DNA from: an uncultured Clostridia bacterium
GTDB lineage: Bacteria > Bacillota > Clostridia > Oscillospirales > Acutalibacteraceae
Direction of reading: 5' to 3'
Length of the DNA: 32,352 bases
Assembly: GCA_944384985.1 (NCBI GenBank)
Contig: CALWVM010000022.1
Location: forward strand, 1 to 32,352
Part shown: one piece after another, positions 9,485 through 16,484 of the stretch
How positions within the stretch are numbered: the first letter of the stretch is position 1
Layout of the letters: each line of letters starts with the position of its first letter
Notes under the pieces: generated by a model
What the model was told of the DNA's origin: nothing
The model's input: only the letters and a program-made list of their open reading frames with translations
Databases searched by the model: none
Program-made: the position numbers and the translations under genes

Positions 9485-10651
9485 ATGGAAATGTATCGTA
9501 TTTTAACTTTAAATAAAATTTCGGAAAAGGGCTTGAAGAACTTCCCGGATACATATACCTATTCGACGGAAGAGACTGCCCCGGACGCCGTGCTTGTGCG
9601 CTCGGCTTCGATGCACGACATGGAACTGCCTGAAAACCTGAAAGCCATCGCGAGAGCCGGCGCGGGTGTGAACAACATCCCGATCGACCGTTGCAGTGAA
9701 AACGGCATCGTTGTATTTAACACGCCGGGCGCAAATGCAAACGCGGTCAAAGAACTGGTGCTTTGCGCCATGCTGCTTTCCTCCCGTAAGATTCCCGCAG
9801 CCATTGACTGGGTCAAAACGCTCAAGGGCACAGGGGCAGAAATGTCGAAAGCAGTTGAAAAAGGCAAATCCGCTTTCGCTGGGCCTGAGCTTAAAGGCAA
9901 AGCGCTGGGCGTAATCGGCCTTGGCGCAATCGGCGTACTCGTCGCCAACGCTGCGCTTTCGCTGGGCATGGAAGTGTACGGCTATGACCCCTTCCTTTCC
10001 GTAGATGCGGCGTGGGCGCTGTCACGCGGCGTACACCACTCGGCAACGCTTGACGAGATCTTTGCAAACTGCGATTACATTACCCTGCATGTGCCGCTGA
10101 CGCCCGACACCAAAGAGATGATCTGCAAAAAGAACATCGACCAGATGAAGGACAACGTGCGCATCATGAACTTTGCACGCGGCGATCTTGCTAACACTGC
10201 GGATGTGATCGAAGCGCTCGGTACGGGTAAGATCGCGGCTTATGCGACCGACTTCGGTACGGATGAACTGCTGGATGTTCCCGGCGCGCTCATTCTCCCC
10301 CACCTTGGCGCTTCCACGCCGGAATCTGAGGAGAACTGCGCGGTTATGGCGGTGGATGAGATCCGCGACTTCCTCGAAAACGGCAACATCACCCACTCGG
10401 TGAACCTGCCCGATGTAAGCGTACCGCGCACCGGCAGAGCGCGCATCACCATCATCCATAAAAATGTGCCGAACGTCATCAGCAAGATCACCACGGTTGT
10501 TGCGGAAGAAAACATCAACATTGACAACATGGTCAATAAGTCCCGCGGCGAGTATGCCTACACGATGCTCGACACCGACGCAGACGTTTCCGCCGAAGCG
10601 ATCGCCGCGATTTCTGCAATCGAAGAGATCGTGCGCGTACGCGTGATCTGA
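9485..10651 (+). CDS. serA: D-3-phosphoglycerate dehydrogenase with ACT domain
   Basis: NAD-dependent oxidation of 3-phosphoglycerate to 3-phosphohydroxypyruvate, the committed step of serine synthesis. It has 388 residues. The substrate domain comes first, and the inserted Rossmann domain carries GLGAIG. Catalytic residues fit the family: Arg in NFARGDL, Glu in DFGTDEL and His in LPHLGAST. A C-terminal ACT domain (ARITIIHKNVPNVISKI onward) suggests allosteric serine feedback. No serB phosphatase is in the window. AAGGAGA lies just upstream of the ATG at 9485; a second in-frame ATG at 9491 could also serve. A terminator follows. Confidence 0.96.
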   Translation: MEMYRILTLNKISEKGLKNFPDTYTYSTEETAPDAVLVRSASMHDMELPENLKAIARAGAGVNNIPIDRCSENGIVVFNTPGANANAVKELVLCAMLLSSRKIPAAIDWVKTLKGTGAEMSKAVEKGKSAFAGPELKGKALGVIGLGAIGVLVANAALSLGMEVYGYDPFLSVDAAWALSRGVHHSATLDEIFANCDYITLHVPLTPDTKEMICKKNIDQMKDNVRIMNFARGDLANTADVIEALGTGKIAAYATDFGTDELLDVPGALILPHLGASTPESEENCAVMAVDEIRDFLENGNITHSVNLPDVSVPRTGRARITIIHKNVPNVISKITTVVAEENINIDNMVNKSRGEYAYTMLDTDADVSAEAIAAISAIEEIVRVRVI

Positions 10652-10676
10652 TCTTTACAGAACAACACTAAACACA

Positions 10677-10720
10677 GGGACACGAAACGCAGACATTGCA
10701 TTTCGTGTCTCTTGTTTTTT
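10677..10720 (+). terminator. Rho-independent terminator of serC-serA
   Basis: An 11-bp stem pairs 10677-10687 with 10701-10711 (GACACGAAA against TTTCGTGTC at its core). It is followed by TTGTTTTTT, and lies 25 nt after the serA stop. Confidence 0.9.
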
Positions 10721-10812
10721 AGTAGAACAGCGGGTTTCTCCTAAAAAATCGCCCAAAATTTCAAAAGGAAATCTTTTTTCGAAAGTTCTACCGTGATTCG
10801 ACTGCCGTTCGA

Positions 10813-10841
10813 TTGCAATCTACCGTATAATCTGTTATAAC
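10813..10841 (+). promoter_or_regulatory. Promoter of the XRE-family regulator
   Basis: TTGCAA (10813-10818) and TATAAC (10836-10841) have 17-nt spacing, with TGT directly before the -10 (extended -10). A competing TATAAT at 10826-10831 has no good -35. The region 10721-10812 shows nothing else recognisable. Confidence 0.6.
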
Positions 10842-10873
10842 GGGAACAGACAAGCAGGAACGGAGGCATCGTT

Positions 10874-11878
10874 ATGGCAGACAAATACCAATTCGGAAAT
10901 TTCCTTTATACGCTTCGCAAAGAGATGCATTTATCCCAAAAAGAGCTTGGCGCGCTTGTGGGAGTTTCCAACAAAGCCGTCTCCAAATGGGAAACCGGCG
11001 AGGCGTTTCCCAAAACCCAGACGCTGCGCAAGCTTTCGGAAATTTTCCACTGTTCCTTTGATGAATTGATGCTCATCAGCCGTTCGGATGAAAAAGAATA
11101 CTTGGACCGAATCGAACAAATTACAAAAGAACGCGATGAACTGCAAAAAAAGATTGTCGAAATCCAATCCGGTCAAAAGCGCAAACGGGTAACTGCCTAT
11201 GTAATCACTTTCCTTTGCGTCGTGTGCGTTCTCTCCCTGCTGCTTTCCGCGCTGCTGGTCCCCTATCTGCACAGCCGGCACAACAGCTCGCTTTCCGACG
11301 TGGAACTGTCCAGCATTTTCTACAATGGTTGGTATTACAAGCCCTATGCAGGTGCCGTTCTGCCTGACAATGCCAGAAAGCACAGCTTTGAAGAGGGACG
11401 CAGCGCATCTTATGAAACGGTATATCTGCACACACTGGAGGATCAGCCGTTTTTTATTTCTGTCCCCGACCGCGGGCAGGAACTGCTCTTTTGCCGTGCG
11501 GATGTTGCGCTGCAAAGCCTTGCGCTCGCAGCGGAAAATATAGAGTACTGCACGGTCGGTTCTGCAACGGATAACACGGGCTACGGGGAAACCCGCTGGC
11601 AGGAGGAAACCGAACTCCGACTGCTGCTGGAAGCGATTTCGAATCCGACAAACGAGGTCGTCGAACCGCTTGCTGATGCGGTAAAGGTTCCTCTGGCGCT
11701 GCATTTTCGGGAGTACCTGTTGACCGGCTCCATCGGATATTTTACGCGGACCACAAACGGCATCCCCTGTTTTTACATGGAACGGGAGCAAAAAACCTAC
11801 CGAATCCCCTCACCCGAGGAAGCGCCGATTTTGTGGATGATCCTGAAATTCTTTGATATTATGCCAATGGAAAGCTAA
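10874..11878 (+). CDS. Membrane-anchored XRE-type HTH regulator with extracytoplasmic domain
   Basis: 334-residue protein. Residues 7-65 form an XRE/Cro-type helix-turn-helix (SQKELGALVGVSNKAVSKWE). Residues 75-98 look like a short coiled coil, a basic stop (QKRKR) follows, and residues 106-131 form one hydrophobic transmembrane helix. The remaining ~200 residues would lie outside the cell. The outer part has no motif I recognise. The architecture suggests a one-component sensor that binds DNA while tethered to the membrane; its ligand and targets are unknown. It differs from RodZ in having a typical DNA-recognition helix. GGAGG precedes the ATG by 7 nt. It has its own promoter and shares a terminator with the convergent exonuclease gene. 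Confidence 0.85.
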   Translation: MADKYQFGNFLYTLRKEMHLSQKELGALVGVSNKAVSKWETGEAFPKTQTLRKLSEIFHCSFDELMLISRSDEKEYLDRIEQITKERDELQKKIVEIQSGQKRKRVTAYVITFLCVVCVLSLLLSALLVPYLHSRHNSSLSDVELSSIFYNGWYYKPYAGAVLPDNARKHSFEEGRSASYETVYLHTLEDQPFFISVPDRGQELLFCRADVALQSLALAAENIEYCTVGSATDNTGYGETRWQEETELRLLLEAISNPTNEVVEPLADAVKVPLALHFREYLLTGSIGYFTRTTNGIPCFYMEREQKTYRIPSPEEAPILWMILKFFDIMPMES

Positions 11879-11911
11879 AAAGCCGAATACATACAACTTT
11901 ATCAGAGAAGG

Positions 11912-11946
11912 AAAAGCGAAGCGTAATTCTTACGCTTCGCTTTTTT
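11912..11946. terminator. Bidirectional terminator overlapping the exonuclease stop codon
   Basis: A perfect 15-bp stem (11912-11926 with 11930-11944) has a 3-nt loop. T-runs follow on both strands (TTTTTT at 11941-11946 on plus; TTTT on minus). It ends the XRE gene on plus. On minus it encodes the final codons Lys-Ser-Glu-Ala-stop of the exonuclease, so hairpin and coding sequence coincide. Confidence 0.9.
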
Positions 11947-12838
11947 GCTGAGAAATTTGGGATTCCTCTGTGGGTACTTCTGATTCTTTCGGCGGCGGGA
12001 CGATCTCCGAGCAGGTCTTGCGGACATCCAGCCGGTCATAAAGCTGCTTATACCGCACGGAAAAGCGCAGACGGCGGTCACAGTGTTTGCAATAAAATTC
12101 GGCGCGGAACGCCGTGTTGTTGAACTTCCATTTTTTGACCTTTTTGAGCTTGCCGCCGCACACGTCACACACACAGTGGAACAGCGCGGGATCCACAAGC
12201 GGGCTTTTAAGATCGCTGATGTAATAAGGCTTAAAGCTGAGCCGTTCATAAAAGGTGTTGTCGCAGCGGCGCACAAAGGAATGCAGCTTTTCTGCTTCGT
12301 ACACTTGCCGCAGGCATGCGGCTGCAAGGCGGCTGTCATCCAGCGCGCGGTGATGCGGGAAAGCGTTCGCGTCGATGCCGAGCTTCTCTGCCGCCGCCGA
12401 AAGCCCCAGCTGCTGCCCGGAGCCCGCAGCGTCCGTATACCCCTGGCAATATTTTTGCAAATCTGCATAGTTGTGCATAAAGGGGAGCTGCGGCATCTCC
12501 AAAAAGAAATCACAGTTTTTTATGAGCGTGCGCACATCGCCGTCGCCCCAGGTCAGAAAGGTGTTTTCTTCCGTCCCGAGCCAAGTTCTAAACTGCTCAA
12601 TCGCCTCACGGAATGAAACGCCTTGCGCGAGATCGTCATTCGTCAAGTGCGTCAGGCTTTTTACGCGGCTTTGCAGCTTTTTGCCGACCACGGGATGGAT
12701 GATAACCGAAAAGGAATCCCGTTCTTTCAAATCCTCGTCCAGCCGGACTGCTCCGATCTCTATGATCTCGTTCAGAAACCCGTCAAGCTGTTTACAAAAG
12801 GCGTTGTTCCACTCCATATCCATCACGATAAACTGCAT
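11930..12838 (-). CDS. DnaQ-like 3'-5' exonuclease with C-terminal zinc ribbon
   Basis: 302-residue DEDDh-superfamily exonuclease. Asp7 and Glu9 in VMDMEW form the ExoI motif. Asp99 or Asp101 in WGDGD fits ExoII. His163 and Asp167/168 in HHRALDD fit ExoIII. It resembles the KapD/EXOIII-like stand-alone group rather than the polymerase epsilon chain. After residue 220 comes a likely zinc ribbon, CVCDVCGG (Cys222/224/227) paired with CKHC (Cys250/253), which could bind nucleic acid. Whether DNA or RNA is the substrate cannot be told. The ATG follows GGAG at about 10 nt, which itself directly follows a hairpin and T7 run (see the leader entry). Confidence 0.85.
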   Translation of the reverse strand: MQFIVMDMEWNNAFCKQLDGFLNEIIEIGAVRLDEDLKERDSFSVIIHPVVGKKLQSRVKSLTHLTNDDLAQGVSFREAIEQFRTWLGTEENTFLTWGDGDVRTLIKNCDFFLEMPQLPFMHNYADLQKYCQGYTDAAGSGQQLGLSAAAEKLGIDANAFPHHRALDDSRLAAACLRQVYEAEKLHSFVRRCDNTFYERLSFKPYYISDLKSPLVDPALFHCVCDVCGGKLKKVKKWKFNNTAFRAEFYCKHCDRRLRFSVRYKQLYDRLDVRKTCSEIVPPPKESEVPTEESQISQQKSEA

Positions 12839-12848
12839 GTCCGTTTCA

Positions 12849-12950
12849 CTCCAAAAAAATCGGGCGGTGTGCCGCCCTGTCGATCAAGCGCGTCTGCAAA
12901 GCGCAGAAAGCAGCGCGCCGGGATCTGCCTTTCGCCTTTTTCGAATAAAT
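12849..12950 (-). promoter_or_regulatory. Attenuator-like leader of the exonuclease gene
   Basis: On the minus strand three pairings can be drawn: GGATTT (start 12953) with AGATCC, enclosing TTCG/CGAA; GCGCGCTGC with GCAGACGCGC (bulged A); and a GC-only terminator stem GGGCGG/CCGCCC (12862-12877). The terminator stem is followed after one A by seven Ts (12853-12859), and then immediately by GGAG (12849-12852), the ribosome binding site. No gene lies upstream on this strand, so the terminator sits in the exonuclease's own leader. I found no consensus promoter for this leader and no match to a known riboswitch class. Confidence 0.5.
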
Positions 12951-12961
12951 CCGCATTCCCA

Positions 12962-12996
12962 TCACAACCTAAAACAGCAAAACCGAAAGGTTGTGA
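12962..12996. repeat. Inverted repeat before the TauE pair
   Basis: TCACAACCT (12962-12970) and AGGTTGTGA (12988-12996) form a perfect 9-bp inverted repeat with a 17-nt loop between divergent genes. On the plus strand its right arm overlaps the weak AAAGG ribosome binding site of the first TauE gene and could mask it in mRNA. It could instead be an operator. Confidence 0.5.
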
Positions 12997-13001
12997 CCTG
13001 A

Positions 13002-13355
13002 TTGAAAAAAATCCGCTTGGCGCTTCTCGGCGCCGCCGTAGGAACCGTCAACGTTCTCATTGGTGCGGGCGGCGGGATCCTTGCCGTGCCGATCCTCAAA
13101 AAAAGCGGGCTTGGGCAAAAGGAAGCGCAGGCAAACGCAGTGGCGGTCATTCTGCCGCTGACCGTTATCAGTTTAATTATATATGCAAAAAGCGAATATG
13201 TCAATTTAACGGGCAGTCTTTGGATCCTGCCGTTTGCCGCTGCCGGGGCGCTTTTGGGGACACTGGTATTCAAAAAGCTTTCGGCCAAGGCGTTACGCAT
13301 CATTTTCGGGCTGTTTATGATCTGGGCGGGGGCACGGCTTTTATGGAAGGGATAA
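13002..13355 (+). CDS. TauE/SafE (DUF81) half-size permease, first half
   Basis: 117-residue membrane protein with about four hydrophobic helices. It carries the TauE/SafE signature glycine loop IGAGGGILAVPIL near residues 20-32. The family exports sulfite, sulfoacetate or related anions and is normally ~250 residues with two homologous halves; this is one half. The first possible start is TTG at 13002, because a TGA codon lies directly in front in the same frame. The AAAGG site upstream is weak and partly inside a hairpin. It overlaps the second half by 13 nt, so the two are translationally linked and probably form a heterodimer. The substrate is unknown. Confidence 0.85.
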   Translation: MKKIRLALLGAAVGTVNVLIGAGGGILAVPILKKSGLGQKEAQANAVAVILPLTVISLIIYAKSEYVNLTGSLWILPFAAAGALLGTLVFKKLSAKALRIIFGLFMIWAGARLLWKG

Positions 13356-13714
13356 ATGTTTTGGATGCGCTCGCCGTGGTGCTGAGCGCCTGTATCAGCG
13401 CTATGGGGCTTGGCGGCGGCGGGGTTTTGATTTTGTATCTGACACTCGTGCGCGACACACCGCAGATGGTTGCACAAGGCATAAATCTGCTGTTTTTTCT
13501 CCCCTGCGCCGTTACCGCCGCCGCCATATATCAAAAGCGCGGGCTGCTTCGGTGGGGCACGATCCTGCCGATGGTATTCGGCGGGTTTTTAGGCGTCGGC
13601 GCGGGCAGCCTGCTTTTGCGGCACATAGACACGCGGATACTCACGATCCTGTTTGCCGTTTTAATGATCGGCGCAGGACTTTATACAGTTTTCAAGCGTG
13701 AAAAAGCACAATAA
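13343..13714 (+). CDS. TauE/SafE (DUF81) half-size permease, second half
   Basis: 123-residue partner of the preceding gene, with about four transmembrane helices and its own glycine loop MGLGGGGVLILYL. It ends in a basic tail (FKREKAQ). The ATG at 13343 overlaps the upstream gene and has GGGGG about 10 nt before it. The frame stays open far upstream, but that stretch is antisense to the exonuclease gene and is not coding here. Both halves look intact rather than products of a frameshift, since each keeps its own loop motif. Confidence 0.83.
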   Translation: MEGINVLDALAVVLSACISAMGLGGGGVLILYLTLVRDTPQMVAQGINLLFFLPCAVTAAAIYQKRGLLRWGTILPMVFGGFLGVGAGSLLLRHIDTRILTILFAVLMIGAGLYTVFKREKAQ

Positions 13715-13719
13715 ATCTA

Positions 13720-13748
13720 TTGTATCGCCGCTTCTTTTATGTTAAAAT
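13720..13748 (+). promoter_or_regulatory. Promoter of the glycosidase gene
   Basis: TTGTAT (13720-13725) and TAAAAT (13743-13748) have 17-nt spacing, with TGT before the -10. It lies just after the TauE pair, which has no clear terminator of its own. Confidence 0.6.
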
Positions 13749-13808
13749 GCTGTTATCATCCGAAACAGCGCCGTCGGTCTCCCCCGCGGCGGGAAAGAGG
13801 TGCAGTGC

Positions 13809-16466
13809 ATGAAAGGGAAACTCGTAAAGACGCTTTGTATTTTGCTTTGCGTTGTGCTCGGCGTCGGTATTGTCGGAGGTGTCGCCTTTTTGGTGATCGA
13901 CAGCACAAACCGTCCTTCGGTGACGATCAATGTAAATGATAAAACAGGCGACATCACAAACGGTGCATCGGGCTTTTTGTACGGCTTCGCGGAGCCGGAC
14001 ATCCCCACTGTGGAAATCGCAAAGAGCATCGACGTCTCGACCCTTTCCACGAAGGCATTCGGCGGACTGCAGCACCCCATCGGGGACGTGAATCAGGTTG
14101 CCGACACCTTTCTTGCGGCGGGCGGCGAGCAAATCATTGTCTACACGCAGGATATGTACGACACCTGGTATTATCAGCTGGACAGTATGGACGAATATCT
14201 TGCGCGTGTGCGCCAAACCGTTACCGCGACCGAACAGGCGGAGTACGCGGATCATGTCGTATACTGTATCTACAACGAAATGGACAACGGCGCCTGGTTC
14301 GGGGATTTCAGCGTCTATGAAAACCGCGCAAAAACCTATGATGCATGGAAAGAGACCTACGAGCTTGTCCGCTCCATCGCGCCGGACGCCAAAATCGGCG
14401 GACCGGGATACAGCAGCTACAATTCCGAATACATACGTGAATTTCTGGAGTACTGCAAATCAGAGAACTGCTTACCCGACACGATGATCTGGCATGAGCT
14501 CGGCAACAGTTCCCTGTATATGTGGGAGGAGCATTTTGCTGACTACGCCGACATTTGCTCGCAGTTGAACATAGAAAAAATGCCCGTCTGCATCACGGAA
14601 TATGGGCTGATGAAGACCAACGGGATTCCCGGGGAATCCGTTAAGTGGATCTCCCGCATTGAAAACTCCAAGACCGAAGCCTGTGTCGCTTACTGGCGGC
14701 TTGCAGACAATCTTTCGGACACCGTCGCCGACGACGTGACCCCGAACAGCAACTGGTGGGCATACCGCTGGTATGCCCAGATGACGGGTGAAACGCTCGC
14801 AGCTGAATCCAAAGACCTGTTTCAAAGCAATATGGGCGATTTCCTGCTGCGGAAATCCGACGAATTGGAGAACAGAGGTTTTTCGGCGCTCGCGACGCTC
14901 GACGAGGATAAGAAAGAGATCCAGATCCTTGCCGGCGGCACAGATCGGGATTCGGACATCATTCTTCAGAATCTGAATGAAGCGCAGGCGTTCGCCGGCG
15001 TAGAGACCGTTTGCGTTACCGCAGAATATGTGGATTACAAGGGCCTGGGCGGGGCGGTCAATGCGCCGACCGAAGGGTTTGTGCGCTATCTTCCCGTGGA
15101 GGATGGCGAAGTAACGATCGAGCTTAACGACATTCTGGACACACAGTGCTGGAACATCACGGTCACACCCACGGATATTGTTTGGGCGGACTATGAAAGC
15201 GGGATCCTCTCGGTAACGGGAACAGAGCGGAATTTGAATGATATCCAGCGCTATGAAGCGGAGGACGCCGACTTATTCGGAACGGCGAAAAAAGCAAGTG
15301 ACACCAATTATGCCGCGTCGGGAGAAAAGATCGTGCGGATGACCAGCGAAAAAGAGAGCGGTGTGGAATTCGACGTGACGGCAGCCGAAGGCGGTACATA
15401 CACATTAGATCTGGTCTATGGGAACGGCGCAAACGGCATACAGTACGCCGAGGACGGTTCCGTCTCAGACAAGGGCGTGCGCTCTCCCGTAGAGATCAAG
15501 TTGTTTTTGGATGAGCGCGAGGCGGGCACACTGACGCTCGACTCCACCCTGCAGGATGAATTTAGCGCCTGTGCGAGCCTGGAAGTCAACCTGCCTGCTG
15601 GCGACCACAGCATTCGGTTTGTTTTGCCGGAAAACACGAAATTTCTGGAAACACTTTCCTTCGATTTCCTCGACGTAACACGGCAAATCGGAACGCAGGG
15701 CAGTGCAGTATATGCGGTTGCAGACGAGGAACAGAGCGACGACGCACAGACGACCTTCCTGGTGCTTGCAAACGAGGATGGGTATCATGACATCCGATTC
15801 ACGGCGAAAGCCGCCCCAAATACGCTGACTTTGAACGGCACAACGCTGTCTGACTTTGACATGGATACGGGAGAAGCGCCGGTTTACGGCTGCCAGCTGT
15901 ATCTGCGCCGCGGCATCAGTTCCATCACGGTAAACACCCCGAATGCAATGGACATACAAGTCAGCAAATCAACCCGTGAAACAACGGACGGCATGACCGT
16001 TTATGCGGCGGAATCGCTCGGTCTTTCGGGCGGCGCGCAACGGAAAATTCCCGCTGCCGAAAGCACGGAGAAACTCGGCAAAACGAGTGATCTGCCCTAC
16101 ATTGACAACATTTCCTGCGAAAACGGCGCTTCCGCACAGATCACCTGCCTGACACCTGCGGACGGTTACTACCAGATCACCTTCCTGTACAGCAACAACG
16201 AGGAAGGCGGCGTGCACGCTTACAACGTCGATTTGGTCGAGCGGTATATTACCGTCTCCGTCAACGGCGAAAAACTCGAAAACACCTATTTCCGCAGCAC
16301 ATACAGCTGGGAAACCTACAAGACCAAGACCATTACCGTGTACCTGACGCAGGGCACGAACATCATCACGCTGTCTAACGACGGCAGCTATCGTTTTAAC
16401 GGCAATGTGACCTATGCCCCGCGCATTGCGCAGGTCACCGTTGCGCCGCTTGCGGATGCAGGCTGA
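13809..16466 (+). CDS. Membrane-anchored clan GH-A glycoside hydrolase with CBM-like domains
   Basis: 885 residues. Residues 6-32 form a hydrophobic signal anchor with no clear cleavage site. Residues ~50-340 fit a GH-A TIM barrel: the acid/base Glu157 follows Asn in IYNEMDNG and the nucleophile is Glu264 in CITEYG. A beta-sandwich segment follows (~345-470). Next is a CBM6/35-like domain opening QRYEAEDADLFG (~480-625), then a further beta-rich domain near the C-terminus (~720-880, TCLTPADGYYQITFLYSN). The barrel is nearest in style to GH39-type enzymes, but the exact family and sugar are unclear. The ATG at 13809 follows AAAGAGG at 8 nt; the GTG at 13800 is part of that site. The flavoenzyme gene follows after 18 nt. 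Confidence 0.78.
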   Translation: MKGKLVKTLCILLCVVLGVGIVGGVAFLVIDSTNRPSVTINVNDKTGDITNGASGFLYGFAEPDIPTVEIAKSIDVSTLSTKAFGGLQHPIGDVNQVADTFLAAGGEQIIVYTQDMYDTWYYQLDSMDEYLARVRQTVTATEQAEYADHVVYCIYNEMDNGAWFGDFSVYENRAKTYDAWKETYELVRSIAPDAKIGGPGYSSYNSEYIREFLEYCKSENCLPDTMIWHELGNSSLYMWEEHFADYADICSQLNIEKMPVCITEYGLMKTNGIPGESVKWISRIENSKTEACVAYWRLADNLSDTVADDVTPNSNWWAYRWYAQMTGETLAAESKDLFQSNMGDFLLRKSDELENRGFSALATLDEDKKEIQILAGGTDRDSDIILQNLNEAQAFAGVETVCVTAEYVDYKGLGGAVNAPTEGFVRYLPVEDGEVTIELNDILDTQCWNITVTPTDIVWADYESGILSVTGTERNLNDIQRYEAEDADLFGTAKKASDTNYAASGEKIVRMTSEKESGVEFDVTAAEGGTYTLDLVYGNGANGIQYAEDGSVSDKGVRSPVEIKLFLDEREAGTLTLDSTLQDEFSACASLEVNLPAGDHSIRFVLPENTKFLETLSFDFLDVTRQIGTQGSAVYAVADEEQSDDAQTTFLVLANEDGYHDIRFTAKAAPNTLTLNGTTLSDFDMDTGEAPVYGCQLYLRRGISSITVNTPNAMDIQVSKSTRETTDGMTVYAAESLGLSGGAQRKIPAAESTEKLGKTSDLPYIDNISCENGASAQITCLTPADGYYQITFLYSNNEEGGVHAYNVDLVERYITVSVNGEKLENTYFRSTYSWETYKTKTITVYLTQGTNIITLSNDGSYRFNGNVTYAPRIAQVTVAPLADAG

Positions 16467-16484
16467 GAATAAAGGAGAATCCCT

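Noticed and set aside
12962-12996. Rex operator
   Set aside because: The half-sites are in the order TCACAA then TTGTGA with a 17-nt gap, opposite to the Rex palindrome TTGTGA...TCACAA.
12849-12998. SRP (4.5S) RNA or 6S RNA gene in the exonuclease leader
   Set aside because: The SRP GGAA-loop core and the long 6S rod are not found; the terminator touches a ribosome binding site, which fits a leader better.
12623-13342. N-terminal extension of the second TauE protein
   Set aside because: The open frame runs antisense through the exonuclease gene and across the first TauE gene in another frame; no membrane or family features.
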